From Paenibacillus antri (lineage in GTDB: Bacteria > Bacillota > Bacilli > Paenibacillales > YIM-B00363), in the NCBI RefSeq assembly GCF_005765165.1, contig NZ_VCIW01000004.1, forward strand, positions 324,109-388,108: a stretch of 64,000 nt of DNA. Direction: 5' to 3'. Position numbers and translations under genes: made by a program. The first letter of the stretch is position 1, and each line of letters opens with the position of its first letter. Below are positions 8,392 through 17,574 of this stretch, in pieces. Below the pieces are notes generated by a model, which ran no database searches, was not told where the DNA came from, and saw only the letters and a list, made by a program, of their open reading frames with translations.

Positions 8392-10026
8392 ATGGAGAAG
8401 CATCGGGGAAAGAAAACGGTCGCGTTGTCGACGGCGGCGGTCATGACGCTGTCGATCTTGGCGGCCTGCGGCAGCGCGGCGAACGAGCCGACGCCGGAAG
8501 CGCCGGCGGCCGGCGGGGACGCGGCGGAAGCGAGAGGGAAAATCACGGTCTCGATCTACGACCGCGGGCAAATTCCGAAGGAAGAAGGCACGTATACGGA
8601 TAACCGCTGGACGCGCTGGATCAACGAGAACGGACCGGTCGACGTCGAGTTCGTGCCGATCCCGCGGAACGAATCGCAGCAGAAGTACAGTATGCTCTTC
8701 GCGTCCGGAGAGGCGCCGGATCTCGTTCTTGAGTATGACAACGCTTTCGTTAACACCCTGTGGGCCCAGAAGCAGCTGCTGCCGCTGGACGACTTGATCG
8801 CGGAGCACAGCACGGAATATAAGAAACTGCTCGAGAAGTTTCCGGAGTTGAAGAAACTGGCGACGAAGCCGGACGGCAAGATGTACGAGGTCGCTCGCAT
8901 CATGAAGCCGGAAATTCTCGGCATGATGGTCATCCGGAAGGACTGGCTGGATAAGCTCGGCCTCGAGACGCCGAAGACGGTCGAGGAGCTGTACCAGGTC
9001 GCCGACGCGTTCGCGAACGGGGATCCGGACGGGAACGGAACGAAGGATACGTTCGGCATCAACCTGAGCCAATTCGCGACGTATTACGTGGACGCGATGT
9101 TCCAGAACGAGATGTTCATTCTCGAGAACGGCGAACTGATCCGCCAGTTCGACCGGATCAAGCCGGCGTACGAATTCAAGCGCCGCCTGTTCGAGAACAA
9201 CATCGTGGATAAAGACTTCCTCACCGACACGAACGGTCAGAAGGCGGAGCAGGACTTCGCGAGCGGCAAGTTGGGTATCTACTTGGCGTACGCCTCCGTC
9301 ATCAGCAAAAACTACGATACGCTGAAGAACAGCGTGCCCGAAGCCGAAATCGTAGCGATTCCGTTCCCAGCGTCGGAGTTCGGCCAGTTCGGTCCGGATT
9401 TCAACCCGCCGTTCCAGTTGACGGGCTCGGTGAACGCGAACGCGAAGGATCCGGCGTCGGTCATGAAATACATCGACTTCATGGTGTCCGAACCGACGGT
9501 CCAATACTTCGCGAACGGCGAAGAAGGCGTCCACTACACCAAGTCCGCGAACGGCTGCCCGCAGCCGATCGACCGCGATAAGAACAAGAACGAGATGGGC
9601 TATACCGGCGATTATCGGATGTTCATGCCTACGTACCTGCTGCAAACTTGCGCCGTCAACGATCGCTCCCTCGAGTCGGAAAATCCGATCGATCAGGAAT
9701 GGATTGCGATTGCGGAGGAAGCGAAGAAGCTCTACTTGGATCCGAATCGCCCGCATCCGGGCTTCACGCACGCGAAGTTCCGTCCGGCGCTCGACAAGGA
9801 TCTCAACACGATCTTCAACGACGGCTGGAACACGATGAACGAAATTATGGCGAAGGCGGTCGTCAGCGGCAGCGCGTACACGGTCGACCAAGGCGTCGCC
9901 GACGTCATCAGCGCGTGGGACGCATCGGGCGGCAAGAAGCTCGAGGAATGGTATAAGAACTGGTACCAGGAGAACAAGGACAGCTGGTTGTTCATGGAAG
10001 ACCTGTATCAGATGGAATTCGAATAA
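8392..10026 (+). CDS. ABC transporter solute-binding lipoprotein (LipO type)
   Basis: A 544-residue extracellular lipoprotein with a basic N-terminus, hydrophobic stretch and lipobox LAAC (Cys 26), then an acidic Pro-rich linker and a type 1 extracellular solute-binding fold. The run ANGDPDGNGTKDTFG is the calcium-binding-like DPDGNG loop typical of large LipO/AlgQ2-like proteins that bind oligosaccharides, often uronate-containing. ATG 8392 follows GGGAGGCAATCGC. It lies 114 bp after the permeases, a usual gap that permits higher expression. It would deliver oligouronides or related sugars to the permeases. Confidence 0.93.
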   Translation: MEKHRGKKTVALSTAAVMTLSILAACGSAANEPTPEAPAAGGDAAEARGKITVSIYDRGQIPKEEGTYTDNRWTRWINENGPVDVEFVPIPRNESQQKYSMLFASGEAPDLVLEYDNAFVNTLWAQKQLLPLDDLIAEHSTEYKKLLEKFPELKKLATKPDGKMYEVARIMKPEILGMMVIRKDWLDKLGLETPKTVEELYQVADAFANGDPDGNGTKDTFGINLSQFATYYVDAMFQNEMFILENGELIRQFDRIKPAYEFKRRLFENNIVDKDFLTDTNGQKAEQDFASGKLGIYLAYASVISKNYDTLKNSVPEAEIVAIPFPASEFGQFGPDFNPPFQLTGSVNANAKDPASVMKYIDFMVSEPTVQYFANGEEGVHYTKSANGCPQPIDRDKNKNEMGYTGDYRMFMPTYLLQTCAVNDRSLESENPIDQEWIAIAEEAKKLYLDPNRPHPGFTHAKFRPALDKDLNTIFNDGWNTMNEIMAKAVVSGSAYTVDQGVADVISAWDASGGKKLEEWYKNWYQENKDSWLFMEDLYQMEFE

Positions 10027-10109
10027 GGCATCGCGTCGGGAGCGCGGCGGGGCATATGTTCCGCCCGCGGCCCGACGGCTTTAACACATCAAATGAAAGG
10101 GGTTACATA

Positions 10110-13100
10110 ATGAAGAAAAGGAAACGGTCATTGGCGTTGTTACTCTCGCTTTCTCTATTGGCAGGCGTGGCGGTTCCCGGCGCCGGAGCGGCGACGGCTT
10201 CGACGGGCGGCGAGGGCCCGCCCCCCGAACCGGTGACGTATCGGGCATCCGCGGGCTTCTCGGGCACGCAGGGCGGGAACGGCTGGCATTATTGGAAGCA
10301 GCGCGGCGGCGCCCTGTCCGACCTGGTGTTCGTCGAGACGCCGACCGGCAACCCGATCGTCCCGCGATGGAAGGACGCAACGACGAATACGCCGTGGATT
10401 TCGGCGACGGCGATGCACCCGGGCGCGTCCGACGACGTCGTTCGCGCCTGGACGGCGCCGGGGCGCGGGACGGTCGCCGTCGGCGGCACCGTCCGCAAGG
10501 GCGACAACCTCGGCGACGGCGTGCTCGTCTCCGTGCGGAAGAACGGCGAGCCGCTGTGGAGCGCGCATCTTACGACGACGGAGCCGACGACGCCGACGGG
10601 CGTCGAGGCGGTGGGGGTCGCCCCCGGCGACGTCATCGCCTTCGTCGTGCAGAAGAACGTCACGCTCAACAACGATCATACGAATTGGGATCCCGTCATC
10701 GCGTATACGCCTTCCGACGTACCCGGCGGACCCGGTGAAGAACCGGGCGAAGAACCGGGCAAGGAGGAGGAGCCTGTCGTCATTCCGGTCGCCGCCGCGG
10801 TGAATACGCAGGGCGGAGCGCAAGCGGACGTTAACCAGGAGTCGCTTGTCGCGGACGGGACGGAATTCCTGATCAAGCATTTCTTGAAGAACGGCGCCAC
10901 CGACGCGCCGACGCATCGGGAGGCGTACCTGAAGGCGGATTTCGGTCCGCTGTCCGGCGCTGCCGTGGACATCGGGACCGTAACGCTTAACGTCTATCTC
11001 GCGACCGCGCTGGGCAAGGACGTTCCGATTACGGTGCGCGGCCTCGAGAGCGTCGATTGGGAAGAGACGGAGATTACGTATAATAACGCGCCTGCGGAAG
11101 CGGGAGTCGTCTTGGATACGGTCGTCGCGCGCGATGCCGGCTGGTACCGTTTCGACGTCACATCCTTCGTTCAAGACCGCATCGAAGCGGGGGCGACGCT
11201 CGCGTCGTTCCGCATGACGGACGACAGCGCGGCCGATACGTTGGCGCGCTTCCGCTCCGACGATGCGCTCGAGCCGGAGCTTCGCCCGTACTTCCTCGCG
11301 GAAGTCGCCGGCGGGGGCTCGTCGGGCTCGTTGCCCCGCGGCATCGTAGCGAATCTGCCGGACAGCTTCTATGCGCGTCCGGGATTGGAGTCGATGCCGC
11401 GCATCGACTACGCGTCCATGTACGTCGCCGACGTGACGAAGTTCGGCGCGGCGGGCGACGGCGAGGCGAACGACCGCGAGGCGTTCGATCGGGCGATCGC
11501 CGCGCTCGAGGAAGTCGGTGGCGGCGTCGTCTATATGCCGGCGGGACGGTACTATTTCGCGGCGACGCCGGCGCCGGACGCGACCCCGGCGGACCGCCGA
11601 TTCTGGGATCGTACGGGCGAGCGGGCGCTCGAAAATATTCATTTCGTCGGGGACGGCGAAGCGACGACGATCGTGTTCCGGAATCCGGGGCTCGCTGCGC
11701 TGCCGGAAGGGCGTCTATACCATACCGCGAACGGCGTCTACAACGGCCGCCCGTACGGCTGGCGGATCGACGGGAGGAATGTGTCGTTCCGCAGCTTCGG
11801 CACGTCCTGGTCGCCTCGGATGGATATGCGTTCGATCAACGGGCCATACAATATCGGATTAAGCGGAGAAAACCTGCAGGCGATCGACCTGAATATCGAC
11901 CAAGGCGCGATCGGCATCGTCTTCTGGCAGGGTACAAGGAACGTCTGGGCCATCGATAACGAGGTTCGGAACACGGGCGCGGACGGCATCCACTTCGCCA
12001 ACGTCGTGAATGCGGTAGCGGCTTACAACTATACGGAAAATATTAACGACGACGCGATCGGCTTCGTCTCCGACGCGCCGGGCGCGAACGGATGGCCCGT
12101 CTCGGAAAACAACTTCGCGCTGCATAACACGATCGTTCGCACGACGTGGGGCCGAGGCGTCAGCGCCGGCGGCATCGGCCACCGCATCGAAGGGAACTCG
12201 ATCGAGAGCTCGCTGCTCGCGGGCATATTCACGAACTCGCTCGGGCAAGCCGGCGAAACCGGCGTGCCGGTGGAGCGCATCACGATTCGAGATAATACGA
12301 TCGTTCGCTCCGATCAGAACAATCGAGCGGACAACAACTTCAACCAGAGCCACTTGTATCGCGGCGCCGTCGCGATGAACAACCTCGCGGACGAGGTGAC
12401 GATCGAGGGGAATCGCATCTACGGCAACCCGGGCAACGGGATCCTCTTCAGCGCATGGGGGTCCGCGCTGCGGGCGACCGATCTGGCGGTGCGAGGCAAC
12501 GACATCGCCGATTCCGCGGGGAGCGCGATCCGAATCAACGGCAACGCAACGATTCAAGGGCTGGAAATCGTGAACAACCGCTTATTGGGGAACGCGAACA
12601 GCGTATTGTTCGGCGGGACGTTGTCCGGCGAAGCGTACGCCGGCAACCTGGTGTCGCAGCCGACGGTTCCGGCCAAGGAAGGCTTCGAGGTCACGACGGA
12701 AGCGCCGTCCTTCGTAGACGTATATGACGCGATGGAGAACGCGCCGGAAGAGACGGCTTGGGCGACGCCGCCGAGCGTCGTCGTGCCCGAGACGATCTTC
12801 GACGTGAAGGCGTTCGGGGCGAAGGGCGACGGCACCGGCAACGATCTGCAAGCGTTCTACGACGCTCTGGAGGCGATCCCAGCGTCCGGCGGCGTGCTCT
12901 ATGTGCCGGCAGGCACGTACGACCTGGAGCCGATCGCGGAACGCTCGGCGTTCCCGTTCACGGCGATTCGGCATCACCTGCTTATTTCCGGTCGCGCCGA
13001 TATCGAGCTCCGGGGCGACGGGGAAGGCTCCGTCTTGCGTTTCCGGTCCGAGGATCATCAGGGAATCCGGATCGTGAATTCGGACAATGTGAAAGTAACC

Positions 13101-15059
13101 GGACTCCGTCTGGAGCTGGCCGATCCGCCGACTCAACGTCACAATCGGGCGCTGCTCGACGTCTCAGCCAGCGCCGGGGTCGAGATCGACCGCGTTCGCT
13201 TGGTCGACTCGGGCGGTCCGGGGCTGCTCGTGGACGCGTCGACGGGCGTCGCCGTACGGGACAGCCGCGTAGACAATGCCGGCACGGCCGGCATCGAAAT
13301 CGTCGGCAGCCGGCAGGTGTTCGTGGAAGGGACGACGATCGCCGGCTCCCGGGACAGCGGAATCCACGTCAATAAGCTGGGCACGATCGCGCGCGAGCCG
13401 CAATACATCCGCTTGCAGGGCAATCGCATCGAAGGCTCCCGCGATCATGCGGGCATCTCGATCGCGAGCGGCAATCATATCGACATCGCGAACAACCATA
13501 TCTCGGATACGCATATGGCGGGGGTCTTGCTCTACTACACCAGCGAAGCGTTTTATCACGAGAAGGTTCGGGTCGTCGACAATACGTTGACGAATACGAA
13601 CAGCGGTCCGCTCACGTATCATTACGGAGCGATCACGGCACTGCAGAGCGCCAAGGGCGATCTGGAGGTATCCGGCAATACGATTCAGGGGACGCCGTTC
13701 TCGGGCTTCGCGGTGGACCGCAGCACGTTGACGAAGCTGCAGCTGGGAAGAAACCTATACGAGGATGTAGGCGGAGAAGCGGTGCTCTTGTGCCCGCCGA
13801 ACGCGCAAAATCAAGCTTGTTCGATCGCTTCGTTCGTCGATCTCGATCGGCTCGCGAACGTGAACGCGACGACGCCGAAGCTCGTCGAGCCGAACGATTG
13901 GGAGCGGTGGGCGATCGAGGTGGAGATCGAAAACATTAGCGGAAGCGCCATCGAAGGCGAGGTCGTCGTGACGGAGCCGTTCGTCTCGGCCCCGGCGGCT
14001 TTCGCGGCGGCCGCCGGCGAAACCGTGCGGGCGATCGTCGAGGTGCCGAAGGAAGCCTTGTCGGCGACGCACGCCGTACCGCTGCGCATGGAGGCGCGGC
14101 TCGCCGACGGCTCGGCGGTTCCCGCCGAGGCGGTCGCGAACTTCTTGGCCGCGGCGAAGACGGCGGCGCCGCCGGTCCTCGACGGCAGCCTCGAGGAGTG
14201 GAACGACGCGATGACGTTCCGCCTCGAGCAGGAGAGTCAGTATAAGAAGGTAAGCGGCGGCTCGACGCCGTGGGGCGGCGTCGACGACCTGAGCGCGACC
14301 GGCGCCGTCATGTGGGACGACGATCATCTCTATCTCGCCGCGACCGTACGCGACGACGTCCATCGCCAAGGGCAGACGGACGGCGCGGCTTGGATGGGCG
14401 ACGGCATTCAATTCATGATCGACCCGGCGCGGCGGGACGGCCCCGGCAGCGCGGGCTACAGCGAATTGTTGTTCGCGCTCGCCGATACGGGCGAGATCGT
14501 GAAGTGGCGTTGGGCGTCGGTATCCGGACGTCCGGTCGGTGCGCTGGCGAACAGCGAGGCGGCGATCGTGCGGGCGGGCGATACGACGACGTACGAGCTT
14601 CGCATCCCGTGGTCGGAGCTGCTCCCGGCGGGCGAAGCGGCGCCGGATTCGTTGATCGGCTTCTCGTTCCTGGTCAACGACGACGACGGCCCCGGACGAC
14701 ATGGCTGGCTGGAATACATGAGCGGGATCGGCAGCGGGAAGAATCCCGCGTTGTTCGGGGATCTGACGCTCGCGGCAGAGCCGCCGGCGAGCCTCGAGCG
14801 CCTGCGCACGAAGTTAGATGCTTATGCAGACGCGGGCGAGCTCGATCGACCGCTGCTGGCGGCGCTCCGGAATCGGACGGATTCGGCGGAGGGGCATGTC
14901 GAGAAGGGACGCTACGATCAAGCCGTCAAGCATCTGGAAGATTTCATGAAGCACTTGGATCGACCGTCCCAGGGCGTCTCGCTCTCCCCGCGAGCAAAGG
15001 CGGACTTGAGGCGAACGGCGGAGACGCTGGTCGCGCGATGGCGGAGTCCGGGCAAGTAA
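10110..15059 (+). CDS. Large secreted double beta-helix protein with CBM-like domains, probable polysaccharide lyase or hydrolase
   Basis: A 1649-residue exported protein with a signal peptide at about 1-27 (KKRKRSLALLLSLSLLAGVAV...AGA). Visible domains in order: an N-terminal beta-rich domain (30-205), a Glu/Pro/Gly linker (GGPGEEPGEEPGKEEEP), a DNRLRE/CBM96-like domain (about 230-400), a first pectate-lyase-superfamily right-handed beta-helix (from VTKFGAAGDGEANDREAF near 441 to about 860) and a second (from FDVKAFGAKGDGTGNDLQAF near 896 to about 1236). A CBM9-like domain (DGSLEEWNDA... about 1353-1553) and a helical C-terminal domain of the FIMAH type follow. It probably depolymerises a polyuronide outside the cell. 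No catalytic residues could be assigned. Confidence 0.88.
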   Translation: MKKRKRSLALLLSLSLLAGVAVPGAGAATASTGGEGPPPEPVTYRASAGFSGTQGGNGWHYWKQRGGALSDLVFVETPTGNPIVPRWKDATTNTPWISATAMHPGASDDVVRAWTAPGRGTVAVGGTVRKGDNLGDGVLVSVRKNGEPLWSAHLTTTEPTTPTGVEAVGVAPGDVIAFVVQKNVTLNNDHTNWDPVIAYTPSDVPGGPGEEPGEEPGKEEEPVVIPVAAAVNTQGGAQADVNQESLVADGTEFLIKHFLKNGATDAPTHREAYLKADFGPLSGAAVDIGTVTLNVYLATALGKDVPITVRGLESVDWEETEITYNNAPAEAGVVLDTVVARDAGWYRFDVTSFVQDRIEAGATLASFRMTDDSAADTLARFRSDDALEPELRPYFLAEVAGGGSSGSLPRGIVANLPDSFYARPGLESMPRIDYASMYVADVTKFGAAGDGEANDREAFDRAIAALEEVGGGVVYMPAGRYYFAATPAPDATPADRRFWDRTGERALENIHFVGDGEATTIVFRNPGLAALPEGRLYHTANGVYNGRPYGWRIDGRNVSFRSFGTSWSPRMDMRSINGPYNIGLSGENLQAIDLNIDQGAIGIVFWQGTRNVWAIDNEVRNTGADGIHFANVVNAVAAYNYTENINDDAIGFVSDAPGANGWPVSENNFALHNTIVRTTWGRGVSAGGIGHRIEGNSIESSLLAGIFTNSLGQAGETGVPVERITIRDNTIVRSDQNNRADNNFNQSHLYRGAVAMNNLADEVTIEGNRIYGNPGNGILFSAWGSALRATDLAVRGNDIADSAGSAIRINGNATIQGLEIVNNRLLGNANSVLFGGTLSGEAYAGNLVSQPTVPAKEGFEVTTEAPSFVDVYDAMENAPEETAWATPPSVVVPETIFDVKAFGAKGDGTGNDLQAFYDALEAIPASGGVLYVPAGTYDLEPIAERSAFPFTAIRHHLLISGRADIELRGDGEGSVLRFRSEDHQGIRIVNSDNVKVTGLRLELADPPTQRHNRALLDVSASAGVEIDRVRLVDSGGPGLLVDASTGVAVRDSRVDNAGTAGIEIVGSRQVFVEGTTIAGSRDSGIHVNKLGTIAREPQYIRLQGNRIEGSRDHAGISIASGNHIDIANNHISDTHMAGVLLYYTSEAFYHEKVRVVDNTLTNTNSGPLTYHYGAITALQSAKGDLEVSGNTIQGTPFSGFAVDRSTLTKLQLGRNLYEDVGGEAVLLCPPNAQNQACSIASFVDLDRLANVNATTPKLVEPNDWERWAIEVEIENISGSAIEGEVVVTEPFVSAPAAFAAAAGETVRAIVEVPKEALSATHAVPLRMEARLADGSAVPAEAVANFLAAAKTAAPPVLDGSLEEWNDAMTFRLEQESQYKKVSGGSTPWGGVDDLSATGAVMWDDDHLYLAATVRDDVHRQGQTDGAAWMGDGIQFMIDPARRDGPGSAGYSELLFALADTGEIVKWRWASVSGRPVGALANSEAAIVRAGDTTTYELRIPWSELLPAGEAAPDSLIGFSFLVNDDDGPGRHGWLEYMSGIGSGKNPALFGDLTLAAEPPASLERLRTKLDAYADAGELDRPLLAALRNRTDSAEGHVEKGRYDQAVKHLEDFMKHLDRPSQGVSLSPRAKADLRRTAETLVARWRSPGK

Positions 15060-15063
15060 AGAA

Positions 15064-15104
15064 GCGACGCCCCGCGCCGGCAACGGCGGGGGGCGTCGCC
15101 TTTT
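15064..15104 (+). terminator. Terminator after the secreted beta-helix gene
   Basis: GCGACGCC (15064-15071) pairs with GGCGTCGC (15092-15099), with additional pairing between them, and TTTTC follows. It separates the transporter/secreted-enzyme unit from the intracellular enzyme unit. Confidence 0.85.
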
Positions 15105-15145
15105 CCCCCGGCAAATTCGGAGCATATTCAAGATGTGCGAGTTGC

Positions 15146-15252
15146 TCAAGAACTGTTAGCTCGGTACGGTGGCGCCGTTGCGGCACGGAGCCGCAATCGT
15201 TGTTACCGCCTCAAAACTTGATAGTTGTCGGGACGCCCGCGCTCCGTTAGAT
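15146..15252 (+). promoter_or_regulatory. Promoter of the lyase-GH88 unit with the same paired elements
   Basis: TCAAGAACTGTTAG (15146-15159) and TCAAAACTTGATAGTTGTCG (15211-15230) repeat the pair seen at 6254 and 6320, here 65 bp apart. The proximal copy again ends in TTGTCG (15225-15230), placed 16-17 bp before a -10-like TTAGAT (15247-15252). Co-regulation of both units by the AraC sensor is inferred. Confidence 0.65.
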
Positions 15253-15288
15253 TGGGTCTGTGAACGATGGATACCCGGAGTAAGGGAG

Positions 15289-17535
15289 ATGAGGACTTTG
15301 TTTTACGATACATCGGCGCTGGCCGAGATCCATGGCAAGCTCGAATCGCTTCCGGCGGTTCGGGAAGGGTGGGAGCGCTTCGCCGCGCGTATGCGGACTA
15401 TCGACGAGGAAGCGATCGCGACGTACGAACGCACATTGGAGACGCTGCGCGAACGAGCGCGGGAGCTCGGCGGGAACAAGCGCTTTACGCTAGGAAATTT
15501 CGTGAGAGAGCTCTCGAGAGAGGCGCATCGCCTTGCTTTTTATTTTCGAATGACGTCGGAGCCTCGAGCGGCGGACGGCGCGCGGCGCTTGCTTCTCTCG
15601 ATCTGCGGGGAGGACGCTTGGCTCTACCAAGTCGGCGGTGGTCGGAATTCGGATTTATGGACGGCGGATATCGGCGTGAACGCTTCGCTTGCCTTCGACG
15701 CGATCCGTTCCGTCCTGTCCGGGGAAGAGCGGGAGTCGATCTCCGGGTGTTTGCGGGAGAAAGCGTTCTTGCCGCTCTACGACGACTGGCTGCATCCGAT
15801 CAAGCGCATTCACGCGCTGGATACGATGGGACATAACTGGTGGAGCGTGTGCGCGGCGGGAGCTGGCGTCGTCCTGCTGGCGCTCGAAGAGGACAGGCCC
15901 GAGAACGACGCCTACTTGCACGCCGTCGTCGAAGGGCTGAAGGAATGGTTCGCCTACCCGGGTAACGTGCTTCAAAACAAGAAGGGCAATTTCGGCGCCG
16001 GCGGCGATTACATCGAGACGATGAGCTATCTCGATTATGCGCTCAGCAACGTCGTCGTCTTCGAGTCGTTCTACCGTCGGCGGACCGGGGACGACGGACT
16101 GCTGCGGAGTCAGCCGGCGCTCGAGGGCGTGCCCGACGCGTATATCGCAACCGTGTATCGTGCGGAAGACGGAATGAAGACGCTGGGCTTCGGGGACGTC
16201 GGCGATCGAGAAGGATGTACGTTCGTCTGGCTGCGACTGGGCGAGCTGCTGCGGCGCGGCGAGATGATCGCGTTCTTCCATGCCTTCAAGACCGCCCCGG
16301 AAGGTCCGCTCGAGCTGCTGTATTACCCGTCGGCCTTGCCGCCGCAGCCGTTCCCCGCAGGGGACCGGACGGCGGTGCTGGAGCACTCCGGGTATGCGGT
16401 GCTTCGGTCGGAACGGGAGGGCCGCGAGACGGTGTTCGCGATCAAGACGGGGGAGAGCTGGAATCATAACCATCTCGACGTCGGCACGTTCCAGCTGATC
16501 AGCGGCGGGAAAGAGTTTATCGTCGACTCCGGGTACTGCGTCTACTCAAAGCCGTTATACAACGGCTACTACCGGCAGTCCCGGGCGCATAACGTCGTCC
16601 TGCTGGACGGCGAAGGGCAGCCGCCGGAGATGATCGAATTCGGAACGAAGTTCGAAGGAAGCATTCCCGTCGCGCTGGAGGCGCCGGGGTATCGGTACGT
16701 GTTGGCGGATTGCACCGGTCCTTATATGCATCTATACCATCGATTCTATCGACACGTGATTTACGCCGACCGATTCTTCGTCATGGTGGACGATCTGCAC
16801 GCGAATCGGGACGGGGCGTTCGAGTGGCTGCTGCATTACGACGGAACGACGTCGCGCGACGGCGATACGTTCCGCATCTCGAACGGCGGGGAGACGCTCG
16901 AGCTCCGGCAGCTGTATCCCGAACGAAAAACCTATGCGACGGAACAGGGATACCTCGGCTCCTTCCATCGGAGCAGCGGCAAAGAGGACGAATTCCCCGA
17001 AGCGGAGTATTTGTCCGTTCGCGCGAGCGCCGCGGATCGGCGAATCAAGTTTATCAATCTATTCGTGCTTCCGGGGGAGGACGGCGCGCGCTTCGACGTC
17101 GAGAAGTTCGGCGACGAGCGGGTGCACGCCTTCCGCGTCCGCGAGCCGGAGGGGGGCGCGACTTCCTTCTATTGCAATACGCTGGCGGACGGTCGCGTCA
17201 TGCACGAGAATTCGCACATCGCCTTCGAACGAATCGAGACGGACGCGTTCCTCGCAACGATCGCCGTCGACGAGGCGGGCCGCTTGCAACGCGTCAGTCT
17301 GCATAACGGAAGCTATGCGAAGGTGGACGGGGTATGTCTATTCAGCTCGCTGCTGAAGTGCGACGCGACGCTGGACTATCGGGACGGGCTCGAGGTGCGG
17401 ACGTTCGCGACCGCGGCCGCATGGTGTTACGTCCGATACGACGGCGAAGCGACGGCGGACGACGTGCGGTACGACCCGAACGTCGGAATGTATAAGAAGC
17501 GGGTCGAGGCGGGCGGCCATCGGTTCCGGCTGTAA
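15289..17535 (+). CDS. Heparinase II/III-family polysaccharide lyase, cytoplasmic
   Basis: A 748-residue protein without signal peptide. The N-terminal half is an alpha/alpha toroid (the DTMGHNWWSVCAAGAGVVLL and GNFGAGGDYIETMSYLDYA regions). The C-terminal half is the heparinase II/III beta-sandwich, with the hallmark WNHNHLDVGTFQLI and RAHNVVLLDG. His and Tyr residues in these blocks are the usual catalytic candidates. It would cleave imported oligouronides by beta-elimination, giving unsaturated uronyl ends. ATG 15289 is chosen because GGAG lies 8 bp upstream; TTG 15298 is possible. The GH88 gene that removes such unsaturated residues follows 39 bp later. Confidence 0.9.
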   Translation: MRTLFYDTSALAEIHGKLESLPAVREGWERFAARMRTIDEEAIATYERTLETLRERARELGGNKRFTLGNFVRELSREAHRLAFYFRMTSEPRAADGARRLLLSICGEDAWLYQVGGGRNSDLWTADIGVNASLAFDAIRSVLSGEERESISGCLREKAFLPLYDDWLHPIKRIHALDTMGHNWWSVCAAGAGVVLLALEEDRPENDAYLHAVVEGLKEWFAYPGNVLQNKKGNFGAGGDYIETMSYLDYALSNVVVFESFYRRRTGDDGLLRSQPALEGVPDAYIATVYRAEDGMKTLGFGDVGDREGCTFVWLRLGELLRRGEMIAFFHAFKTAPEGPLELLYYPSALPPQPFPAGDRTAVLEHSGYAVLRSEREGRETVFAIKTGESWNHNHLDVGTFQLISGGKEFIVDSGYCVYSKPLYNGYYRQSRAHNVVLLDGEGQPPEMIEFGTKFEGSIPVALEAPGYRYVLADCTGPYMHLYHRFYRHVIYADRFFVMVDDLHANRDGAFEWLLHYDGTTSRDGDTFRISNGGETLELRQLYPERKTYATEQGYLGSFHRSSGKEDEFPEAEYLSVRASAADRRIKFINLFVLPGEDGARFDVEKFGDERVHAFRVREPEGGATSFYCNTLADGRVMHENSHIAFERIETDAFLATIAVDEAGRLQRVSLHNGSYAKVDGVCLFSSLLKCDATLDYRDGLEVRTFATAAAWCYVRYDGEATADDVRYDPNVGMYKKRVEAGGHRFRL

Positions 17536-17574
17536 AGGAATTTGCGAATAGCGGAGAGGGAGGCGCGCGGCGCA

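Noticed and set aside
8347..9891. Minus-strand frame of 514 codons opposite the solute-binding lipoprotein
   Set aside because: Its Arg/Val/Asp-rich translation has no motif and no ribosome binding site; the plus strand carries a lipobox protein.
10155..11642. Minus-strand frame of 495 codons opposite the secreted beta-helix gene
   Set aside because: It is an antisense shadow of a GC-rich coding region with no recognisable domain.
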